From: Hydrogenophaga crocea
Lineage (GTDB): Bacteria; Pseudomonadota; Gammaproteobacteria; Burkholderiales; Burkholderiaceae_C
Direction: 5' to 3'
Assembly (NCBI RefSeq): GCF_011388215.1
Contig: NZ_CP049989.1
Location: 620,001-684,000, forward strand
DNA: 64,000 nt
This document shows positions 25,182-32,152 of the stretch, piece by piece. Position 1 is the first letter of the stretch. Each line of letters starts with the position of its first letter. A program made the translations under genes and the position numbers. Below the pieces are notes generated by a model. It had not been told where the DNA came from. It saw only the letters and a list, made by a program, of their open reading frames with translations, and ran no database searches.

Positions 25182-26384
25182 TCAGAGCGCCTGGGCGCAG
25201 GCGTGGGCCGAGGCCCAGGCCCACTGGAAGTTGTAGCCGCCGAGCCAGCCGGTCACGTCCACCACCTCGCCGATGAAGTGCAGGCCGGGCTGGCGCGATT
25301 CCAGCGTCTGCTGCGACAGCTCGCGGGTGTCCACGCCGCCGCGCATCACCTCGGCCTTGCGCCAGCCTTCGGTGCCGGTGGGCACCAGCGACCAGCGGTG
25401 CAGGCCGTCGGCCAGGCGCGCCAGGGCCTTGTCGGCGGTTTCCATGGCCGGGCGCTGCCAGTCGGGGTCGCGCGCGGTCCAGGTGGCGGCCAGGCGTGCG
25501 GGCACCCAGGCCGCGAGTTCGTTGGCCAGCAGCTTGCGCGAACGGCGCTTGGCCTCGGCCAGGGCGTCGGCCAGCGCCGCGCCCGGGGCCAGGTCCACCT
25601 GCAGCGGCGTGCCGCCGTGCCAGTAGCTCGAGATCTGCAGCACCGCGGGGCCCGAGAGGCCGCGGTGGGTGAACAGCAGGTCTTCGTCGAAGGCCATGCG
25701 GTGCTTCTTGTCGCCGGTCTCGATGCGCACCGGCAGCGCCAGCCCCGCGAGCTCGGCGAACGGGGCCCACTGGCCGGCGTCGAAGGTGAGCGGCACCAGC
25801 GCGGGGCGGGGCTCGACCACCTTGAGGCCGAACTGCGCGGCGATGCGCAGGCCGAAATCGCTGGCGCCGATCTGCGGCACGGGCAGGCCGCCGGTGGCGA
25901 TCACCACGCGCGGCGCGCGCACGGTGCCGCGATCGGTGTCGAGCTCGTAGCCGCCGTCGCCGCCCTGGCGCAGCGCCTGCACCGCGCAGGGCTGCCAGCG
26001 GGTCACGCCGCCGGCCTCGCATTCGCGCAGCAGCATCTGGATCAGGTCGTCGGCCGAGCGGTCGCAGAACAGCTGGCCCTTGTGCTTCTCGTGCCAGGCG
26101 ATGCGGTGGCGGTCGACGAGGGCGATGAAATCGGCCGGGGTGTAGCGCGACAGCGCCGAGCGGCAGAAGTGCGGGTTCTCGCCCACGAAGTGCTTTTGCG
26201 GCGCGCGCGGATCGAGGTCGCGGTTGGTGAAGTTGGCGCGGCCGCCGCCCGAGATGCGGATCTTCTCGGCCACCTTGGCGCTGTGGTCGATCAGCAGCAC
26301 GCGCCGGCCGCGCTGGCCCGCGATGCCGGCACAAAACAGGCCGGCGGCGCCGGCGCCCACGATGACGGCATCAAAACTTTGCAC
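25182..26384 (-). CDS. HI0933/BaiN-family FAD-dependent oxidoreductase
   Basis: Flavoprotein of 400 residues of the HI0933 (YhiN, BaiN-like) family. The N-terminal FAD site reads VIVGAGAAGLFCAG (about residues 6-19) and is followed by the family signature KIRISGGGRANFTN (about 43-56). The C-terminal motif GGYNFQWAWASAHACAQAL closes the FAD site. The probable start is a GTG at 26384; the open frame runs much further upstream, but through another gene. The physiological substrate of this family is largely unknown; BaiN acts on bile acid intermediates in clostridia. Confidence 0.87.
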   Translation of the reverse strand: MQSFDAVIVGAGAAGLFCAGIAGQRGRRVLLIDHSAKVAEKIRISGGGRANFTNRDLDPRAPQKHFVGENPHFCRSALSRYTPADFIALVDRHRIAWHEKHKGQLFCDRSADDLIQMLLRECEAGGVTRWQPCAVQALRQGGDGGYELDTDRGTVRAPRVVIATGGLPVPQIGASDFGLRIAAQFGLKVVEPRPALVPLTFDAGQWAPFAELAGLALPVRIETGDKKHRMAFDEDLLFTHRGLSGPAVLQISSYWHGGTPLQVDLAPGAALADALAEAKRRSRKLLANELAAWVPARLAATWTARDPDWQRPAMETADKALARLADGLHRWSLVPTGTEGWRKAEVMRGGVDTRELSQQTLESRQPGLHFIGEVVDVTGWLGGYNFQWAWASAHACAQAL

Positions 26385-26416
26385 GGCGCGCAGTGTAGCG
26401 AGCGCGCCGGGGGCGT

Positions 26417-27100
26417 TCAGGTAGCGCGGCTGCGGTCGGCCAGCACGGCCGCCTTGCGCGTGAGCGCGTCGATCTCGCCCGTGATGTCCGACAGCACGTT
26501 GGCCACCACCGCGAACTCGCGCCCGTGCGTGCCGGCCCGCGCGGCCACGACCTGGGCGTTGAAGCTCACCACCTTGGCCTCCTTGGCCACGTTTTGGATA
26601 TCGCCCACGATGCCGGTGAGCTCCTTCATCATCGCGTCGCCGCGCGCGCGGGCCACCTCGTCGAAGGCGGTGGTGGCGGTGTTCAGGGCTTCGAGGATGC
26701 GGTCGGTGTGGGCCACGAGCTCGGCCAGGGTGTCGGCCATGCGCGCGCTGCCGCTCTCGATCTGGCGCAGCGCGGTCTGCATCAGGCCCATGAAGGCCTG
26801 CACCACCGGGCCCACGCCCTGCGGGCCTTCGTAGGTGTCGCGGATCTTGCGCGCGCCCGCGGGCTCGAGCTGCGCCCCGGTGTTCTGCAGGTGCTGCTGG
26901 CTCTCGCTGAACATGGCCAGGCTGCGCTGCGCCGCGGCCAGGCGCTCGGCGTCGCCCTGGGCCGCGAGCACGGTCTGCAGGATCATGCGCTGCGACAGCA
27001 TGCGCTGGCGCGCGGCCAGGTTCACGAGCGACAGGCCCTGGATGTGGGCCGGCGTGTGGCGGGGTGCGGTGACGGGGCTCGGGGCGGTGAGGGTGCTCAT
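26417..27100 (-). CDS. PilJ-N-type (type IV pili MCP N-terminal) helical protein
   Basis: All-helical protein of 227 residues with no membrane segment. The stretch LSLVNLAARQRMLSQRMILQTVLAA (two parts of about 25 residues near position 22) matches the PilJ/NarX N-terminal helical sensor domain. The C-terminal half (KEAKVVSFNAQVVAARAG and EFAVVANVLSDI) mimics the conserved hairpin tip of methyl-accepting chemotaxis proteins, much shortened. It may therefore be a soluble, truncated chemoreceptor-like signalling protein. The ATG at 27100 has no strong ribosome site. No chemotaxis gene is nearby. Confidence 0.72.
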   Translation of the reverse strand: MSTLTAPSPVTAPRHTPAHIQGLSLVNLAARQRMLSQRMILQTVLAAQGDAERLAAAQRSLAMFSESQQHLQNTGAQLEPAGARKIRDTYEGPQGVGPVVQAFMGLMQTALRQIESGSARMADTLAELVAHTDRILEALNTATTAFDEVARARGDAMMKELTGIVGDIQNVAKEAKVVSFNAQVVAARAGTHGREFAVVANVLSDITGEIDALTRKAAVLADRSRAT

Positions 27101-27199
27101 GGGCGCGGGGTTGGTGCATGGCGGGCCGGTGCGGCCCCTGCCCACCCGCGCTAGCAATCAACGCGCCATGCCGGCGCCAGTGCCGCGTTCAGACCGCGT

Positions 27200-28003
27200 T
27201 CAGGCCGCGTGGGCCAGGCCGGGCAGGCCCTGTGGCGCGCTGCCGCTCAGCACCTGCAGGCCCTGCAGCACGTCGCCCACCACGATCACGGCCGGGCTGC
27301 CCAGGCCTTCGCGCGCGATGCAGCCGCTCAGGTCACCCAGGGTGCTCAGGCAATGGCGCTGCTGCGGCAGCGTGGCGTGCTGGATCACGGCCAGCGGCGT
27401 GTCGGCCGGCAGGCCTTCGAGCAGGCCTTGCTCGATCTGCGCGGCGCCGCTCACGCCCATGTAGATCACGAGCGTGAGCTTGGCGCGGTGCGCGCTGGCC
27501 GCGAGCGCGGGCCAGTCGGTGCCGGCGTCGCCGGGCTTGGCATGGCCGGTGACGAAGACCACGCCGTGCGCGTGGTCGCGGTGCGTGAGCGGCACGCCCA
27601 GTGTGCTCAGGCCCGCCAGGCCCGCGGTGATGCCGTTGACCACCTGCACCGCGATGCCCTCGGCGCGCAGGTGTTCCACCTCTTCGCCGCCGCGGCCGAA
27701 GATGAAGGGGTCGCCGCCTTTCACACGCACCACCACCTCGCCTTCGCGCGCGGCCATGACCATGAGCTTGTCGATGAAGGCCTGTGGCGTGCTCTTGCAG
27801 CCGCCGCGCTTGCCCACGTGCACCACGCGCGCGGCCGGGTTCGCGTGCGCGAGCACGGCGTCGTTCACGAGGTCGTCGACCAGCAGCACCGTGGCCGCGC
27901 CGATGGCGCGCACCGCCTTGAGCGTGAGCAGCTCCGGGTCGCCGGGGCCGGCGCCCACGAGCGTGACGGTGCCGGGGCGGAAATCAGGCAGCGAGGTGTT
28001 CAT
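27200..28003 (-). CDS. cobA: uroporphyrinogen-III C-methyltransferase (SUMT)
   Basis: SAM-dependent enzyme of 267 residues that makes precorrin-2, the precursor of sirohaem. Motifs in order are LVGAGPGDPELLTLKA (about 13-28), VGKRGG (about 62), VRVKGGDPFIFGRGGEE (about 89-105), VVNGITAGLA (about 118) and YMGV (about 190). Only the methyltransferase domain is present, with no CysG-type dehydrogenase/ferrochelatase part. As last gene of the nitrate locus it should supply sirohaem for NirB. Its start lies inside the end of ybiB (20-base overlap). Confidence 0.92.
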   Translation of the reverse strand: MNTSLPDFRPGTVTLVGAGPGDPELLTLKAVRAIGAATVLLVDDLVNDAVLAHANPAARVVHVGKRGGCKSTPQAFIDKLMVMAAREGEVVVRVKGGDPFIFGRGGEEVEHLRAEGIAVQVVNGITAGLAGLSTLGVPLTHRDHAHGVVFVTGHAKPGDAGTDWPALAASAHRAKLTLVIYMGVSGAAQIEQGLLEGLPADTPLAVIQHATLPQQRHCLSTLGDLSGCIAREGLGSPAVIVVGDVLQGLQVLSGSAPQGLPGLAHAA

Positions 28004-28913
28004 GGCGGGGCACCGGGGTTCGGAGTTCGTCGAGGATGGTCTGCGCCTGGCGCGCGAGCGGCGCGGGCAGGGGCTGGCGGCCGTCGAGCACGGCGCGGGT
28101 GTAGGCGGCGGTGGCCGCGGCATCGGGGCCGGGCAGATCGGGCAACTGGGTGAGCGGGCCGTCCTGGGCGGGCACGCGCTCGATGCGCTGGCCGTCGCGG
28201 AAGGCCTCGATGCGCGGCTGGCGGCGCGCATCGGCCACCGCTTCGCCTTCGGTGCCGCGCAGCAGCAGCGCGTGCGCGCCGGTGAGCGCAAAGGTGTCGG
28301 CCATGCTCACCGCGTACTCGGGGTGGGTGTAGCTGCCCACGATGAGCGCGGGGCCGGCCACCGGGTTCATGAGCTTGACCAGGCTGTGGCCCGGGTTGCG
28401 CAGGCCCACCACGCGGCGCACGTCGAGCAGGCGCTTGAGGCCGGGCAGCAGCGCCTCGGTGGGCACGAAGGCGCATTCGCCCGCGGCGATGGCCGCCACG
28501 CGCGCGGCGGGCGCGGTGCCGAGCGCGCCGAACACCGCCTCGGCAGTGACGCGCTTGTCTTCGGTGGCCGTGCCGTGCACCAGCACGGCCGCGCCCTGGC
28601 GCGCCAGCCACAGCGCCAGCAGCGGCGTGAGCAGGGGCAACTTGCGCGCGCCGTTGTAGCTGGGCAGCACCACGATGGGCGCGGGGTTGGCGGGCACGCG
28701 CTGCAGCCGCGCGTGGGTGGCGTCGAGAAAGCCCGCCATCTCCTCGGGCGTTTCGCCCTTGATGCGCATGGCCAGGCAGAAGGCGCCGAGTTCGAGCTCG
28801 CTCACCGCGCCGTCGAGCACCTGGCCCATCAGGTCGGCTGCCTGCGCGCGCGTGAGGGCGCGTGCGCCGTCCTTGCCGCGGCCGATCTCCTTGATGTAGC
28901 TGCTGATGCCCAT
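27984..28913 (-). CDS. ybiB: YbiB/TrpD2-family DNA-binding protein
   Basis: Homologue of anthranilate phosphoribosyltransferase, 309 residues, of the TrpD2 branch. It keeps the overall fold (MGQVLDGAVSELELGAFCLAMRIKGE then VVLPSYNGARKLPLLTPLLAL) but has NGARK where true TrpD has the phosphoribosyl pyrophosphate glycine-rich loop GTGGD. E. coli YbiB binds nucleic acids and shows no TrpD activity; the same is likely here. I chose the ATG at 28913. It is embedded between nasA and cobA on the same strand. Confidence 0.85.
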   Translation of the reverse strand: MGISSYIKEIGRGKDGARALTRAQAADLMGQVLDGAVSELELGAFCLAMRIKGETPEEMAGFLDATHARLQRVPANPAPIVVLPSYNGARKLPLLTPLLALWLARQGAAVLVHGTATEDKRVTAEAVFGALGTAPAARVAAIAAGECAFVPTEALLPGLKRLLDVRRVVGLRNPGHSLVKLMNPVAGPALIVGSYTHPEYAVSMADTFALTGAHALLLRGTEGEAVADARRQPRIEAFRDGQRIERVPAQDGPLTQLPDLPGPDAAATAAYTRAVLDGRQPLPAPLARQAQTILDELRTPVPRHEHLAA

Positions 28914-28979
28914 GGTCGGCGGATTGTCCGGCAAGCTTGATGACTTGTTGTTATATGCAAACGCGCGCCCGCGGCCGCC
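28914..28979 (-). promoter_or_regulatory. AT-rich spacer between nasA and ybiB, possible internal promoter
   Basis: The 66-base gap contains, on the minus strand, TTTGCATATAACAACAAG followed by TCATCAAGC, an AT-rich island in a 70% GC surrounding. No well-spaced -35/-10 pair is visible. The ATATAAC core recalls LysR-type (CysB-like) sites, which is only a suggestion. Confidence 0.3.
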
Positions 28980-31760
28980 TCAGGCCGGCACCGGCGCGGC
29001 CTCGCGCAGCAGGCGGCGCAGCTCGGGCACGCAGGAGCCGCACTGGGTGCCGCAGCGCAACGCGCCCTGCAACTGCGCCAGCCGCTGCTCCTCGCTGCCC
29101 TCGCAGCGCGCGAGGCATTCGCGGATGGCGGTGTCGCTCACGTTGAGGCAGGTGCACACCTGTTTGCCGCGCGGGGCTTCGTCCACCGGCGCGCGCGCAC
29201 CGGGCATGAAGAGGCGCCGGGCGTAGGCCTCGGCAGGCAGGCCGTCCTGCAACAAGGGCTTGAGCCAGGCTTGCGCGCGCGTGTCGCCCGCGAGCAGCAG
29301 GGCGTCGAGCCGCGCGGCCTGGCCGGGCGTGCGTTGCAGGCGCGCGGCGCGGCGCTGGCCCTGGCGGCGGTCGGCGTAGCGCTGGGTGTCGGGCGTGTCC
29401 AGCCCCATCAGGGCCTCGAGGCGGTCGAGCAGGGCGGGATCGGGCGGCTCGTGCACCGCGGCGCGAAACAGCACGCCGGTGCGCTCGCGGCCGAAGGGCA
29501 CGCAGCTGGCGAACGGGAAGTCGGCCATGAGCGCGCGCAGTTCGCGCTGCACCGCGAGCGCGTGCCCGTCGGGCAACCAGGCCAGGGCCAGCAGCGACCA
29601 GGGCAGCTCGGCCTTGAGCACCTGCACCGCCGCGTGCTTGAGTTCGGGCTGTTTGGAGCCCGGGCAGAAGGCGGAGGTGGTGAGCGCGTTCACGCCGGCC
29701 AGCGGCTCGCCGCTGCTGCTGCGTCCGCTCAGGACCTCGCCGCCCCAGTGCATGGCGATGAAGGCCTGCGCGGGCGCGATCTGTTCGCTGGCCTGCGCGG
29801 GCAGCACGATGCTGCCGCGCTTGCTGGTCACGTGCACCAGCTCGCCGTCGGCGAGCGCCAGGCGCGCCATGTCCTGCGGGTGCAGTTGCACCGCGGGTTC
29901 GGCCACGTGGCCGAACAAGCGGCCCAGCGTGCCGGTGCGGCTCATGCCGTGCCACTGGTCGCGCAGGCGGCCGGTGGTGAGCGCGAACGGGAAACGCGAT
30001 TCGCGCGGCTCGGCGGGCGGGCGGTAGGGCAGGGCCGCGAAGCGGGCCCGGCCATCGGGCGTGGGGAAGCGGCCGTCTTCGTAGAGCCGCGCGCGCCCTG
30101 TGGCTTCGCCCTCGGGCAGGGGCCATTGTTGCGGGCCTTGTTGCTCGAGCAGCGCGTAGCTCAGGCCGCTGATGTCCAGGTCGCGCCCGCGCGTGCTGGC
30201 GCGGTGTTCGAGCCAGACCGCCTCGGGCGTGGTGTAGGGGAACAGCGCGTTGCCGGGTCGCAGGCGGTTCGCGAAGTCGACCGCGATGCGCCAGTCGTGC
30301 CGCGCCTCGCCCGGCGCGGGCACGGCCGCGCGCACGCGGCTGATGCGGCGCTCGCTGTTGGTGACCGTGCCTTCTTTCTCGCCCCAGGTGGTGGCGGGCA
30401 GCAGCAGGTCGGCGAAGTCGCAGGTGGCGGGCGTGGCAAAGGCTTCCTGCACCACCACGAATTCCGCGCGTTGCAGCGCGCGGCGCACGGTGCGTTGGTC
30501 GGGCATGGACTGCGCGGGGTTGGTGCAGGCGATCCACAGCGCCTTCACGGCGCCGTCGGCCGCGGCCTCGAACAGCTCCACCGCGGTGAGGCCGGGTTTC
30601 CCGGGCACCGAGGGCAGGCCCCAGAGCGCGGCCACCTCGGCGCGGTGCTGCGGGTTGGCGAGGTCGCGGTGGGCCGAGAGCAGGTTGGCCAGGCCGCCCA
30701 CCTCGCGCCCGCCCATGGCGTTGGGCTGGCCCGTGAGGCTGAACGGCCCCGCGCCGGGTTTGCCGATCTGGCCCGTGGCCAGGTGCAGGTTGATCAGGCT
30801 GGCGTTCTTGGCGGTGCCGCTGCTGCTCTGGTTCAGGCCCTGGCAGTACAGGCTGAGCGTGGCGGCGCGCTTCCCCGGATCACCGCTGGCGCCGTGCGCG
30901 AACCAGCGCGCGGCGGTCACGAGGTCTTCGGGCTTGAGGCCGCAGACCTGCGCGACACGGTCGGGCGTGTGCTCGCGCACCAGGGCCTCGAGCGCATCGA
31001 AGCCCGTGGTGTGGCGTTCGATGTAGCCGGCGTCGGTCCAGCCTTCCCGCAGCATGATGTGCAGCAGGCCGTGGAACAGCATCACGTCGGTGCCGGGCTG
31101 CAGCGGCAGGTAGAGGTCGGCGAGGTCGGCGGTGTCGGTGCGGCGCGGGTCGGCCACGATCAGCTTCATGCCCGGGCGCGCGCGGCGCGCGTCTTCGATG
31201 CGGCGGAACAGCACCGGGTGGGCCCAGGCCGCGTTGCTGCCCACGATGAACAGGCAGTCGGCGTGGTTCACGTCGTCGTAGCAGGCGGGCGGCGCGTCGG
31301 CGCCCAGCGTGAGCTTGTAGCCGGCCACCGCGCTGCTCATGCACAGGCGCGAGTTGGTGTCGATGTTGTTGGTGCCGATCAGGCCCTTGGCGAGCTTGTT
31401 GAAGACGTAGTAGTCCTCGGTGAGCAGCTGGCCGCTCACGTAGAAGCCCACGGCGTCGGGGCCGTGCGCGGCGATGCTGTCGCCGAAGCGCTGCGCCGCG
31501 AGGCCGAGCGCGCTGTCCCAATCGGTGCGTTCGGGCGCGGCACCGCGCGTGGCGCGGCGCATGGGGTGCAGCAGGCGGGTCTGCTGCTGCACCAGCGGCG
31601 CGGCCGTGAGGTGCAGCGTCTGGCCCTTGCTGCACAGGCGGCCGAAGTTCGCGGGGTGCTCGGGGTCGCCGCGCACGCCGGTGATGCGCGCGCCCTCGGC
31701 TTCGATGACCACCCCGCAGCCCACGCCGCAGTAGGGGCAGGTGGAGCGGGTCTCGGTCAT
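28980..31760 (-). CDS. nasA: assimilatory nitrate reductase catalytic subunit
   Basis: Cytoplasmic molybdoenzyme of 926 residues that reduces nitrate to nitrite. The N-terminal [4Fe-4S] site uses Cys8, Cys11, Cys15 and Cys43 (CPYCGVGC ... LCSKG). The bis-MGD-binding regions include YVSGQLLTEDYYVFNKLAKG, NTNSRLCMSSAV and QGLNQSSSGTAK. A BFD-like [2Fe-2S] domain is fused at the C-terminus, about 870-926, with CTCLNVSD and CGTQCGSC. That domain is typical of the Klebsiella-type NasA. No signal peptide is present. It overlaps nirD by four bases. Confidence 0.93.
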   Translation of the reverse strand: MTETRSTCPYCGVGCGVVIEAEGARITGVRGDPEHPANFGRLCSKGQTLHLTAAPLVQQQTRLLHPMRRATRGAAPERTDWDSALGLAAQRFGDSIAAHGPDAVGFYVSGQLLTEDYYVFNKLAKGLIGTNNIDTNSRLCMSSAVAGYKLTLGADAPPACYDDVNHADCLFIVGSNAAWAHPVLFRRIEDARRARPGMKLIVADPRRTDTADLADLYLPLQPGTDVMLFHGLLHIMLREGWTDAGYIERHTTGFDALEALVREHTPDRVAQVCGLKPEDLVTAARWFAHGASGDPGKRAATLSLYCQGLNQSSSGTAKNASLINLHLATGQIGKPGAGPFSLTGQPNAMGGREVGGLANLLSAHRDLANPQHRAEVAALWGLPSVPGKPGLTAVELFEAAADGAVKALWIACTNPAQSMPDQRTVRRALQRAEFVVVQEAFATPATCDFADLLLPATTWGEKEGTVTNSERRISRVRAAVPAPGEARHDWRIAVDFANRLRPGNALFPYTTPEAVWLEHRASTRGRDLDISGLSYALLEQQGPQQWPLPEGEATGRARLYEDGRFPTPDGRARFAALPYRPPAEPRESRFPFALTTGRLRDQWHGMSRTGTLGRLFGHVAEPAVQLHPQDMARLALADGELVHVTSKRGSIVLPAQASEQIAPAQAFIAMHWGGEVLSGRSSSGEPLAGVNALTTSAFCPGSKQPELKHAAVQVLKAELPWSLLALAWLPDGHALAVQRELRALMADFPFASCVPFGRERTGVLFRAAVHEPPDPALLDRLEALMGLDTPDTQRYADRRQGQRRAARLQRTPGQAARLDALLLAGDTRAQAWLKPLLQDGLPAEAYARRLFMPGARAPVDEAPRGKQVCTCLNVSDTAIRECLARCEGSEEQRLAQLQGALRCGTQCGSCVPELRRLLREAAPVPA

Positions 31761-32152
31761 GCCGCGACGCGCCGCGTCTGCGGGCCGGCCAGCGGGCGCG
31801 TGAGGTCGGTGGCCAGGCTGGCGAGTTCGTGCGCGTCCAGGTGCACCACGCCGTCGACCACCTGCACCGCGAAGCGCGGCGTGCAGCCTTCGTCGGGCGC
31901 CTGCGCGCAGCCGCTGTCGAGGCCGATGGTCCAGTTGTGCAGCGGGCAGGCGACGCGGTTGTCGAACACGATGCCCTGGCTCAGCGGGCCGCCCTTGTGC
32001 GGGCAGCGGTCGAGCAGCGCGAACACGCCGCCGTCGGCGTTGCGGAACACCGCCACGTCCAGACCCGCGGGGCGGCGCACGGTGCGCGCGCCCAGCACGG
32101 GGATGTCGTCGACGCGGCAGACCGGCGTCCAGGCTCGATGGGCAGCGCTCAT
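31757..32152 (-). CDS. nirD: nitrite reductase (NADH) small subunit, Rieske-type
   Basis: Rieske-fold protein of 131 residues, partner of NirB. The [2Fe-2S] binding motifs are intact: CPHKGGPLS (about 60-68) and CPLHNWTI (about 80-87). The E. coli NirD fold lacks these ligands, so this one probably carries a cluster, as ferredoxin-type NasG does in Paracoccus. The ATG at 32152 overlaps the nirB stop by four bases and the nirD stop overlaps nasA by four, so all three are translationally coupled. Confidence 0.92.
   Translation of the reverse strand: MSAAHRAWTPVCRVDDIPVLGARTVRRPAGLDVAVFRNADGGVFALLDRCPHKGGPLSQGIVFDNRVACPLHNWTIGLDSGCAQAPDEGCTPRFAVQVVDGVVHLDAHELASLATDLTRPLAGPQTRRVAA

Noticed and set aside
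27984..28913. trpD, anthranilate phosphoribosyltransferase
   Set aside because: The glycine-rich phosphoribosyl pyrophosphate loop of true TrpD is replaced, no trp genes are near, and the pattern fits YbiB/TrpD2.
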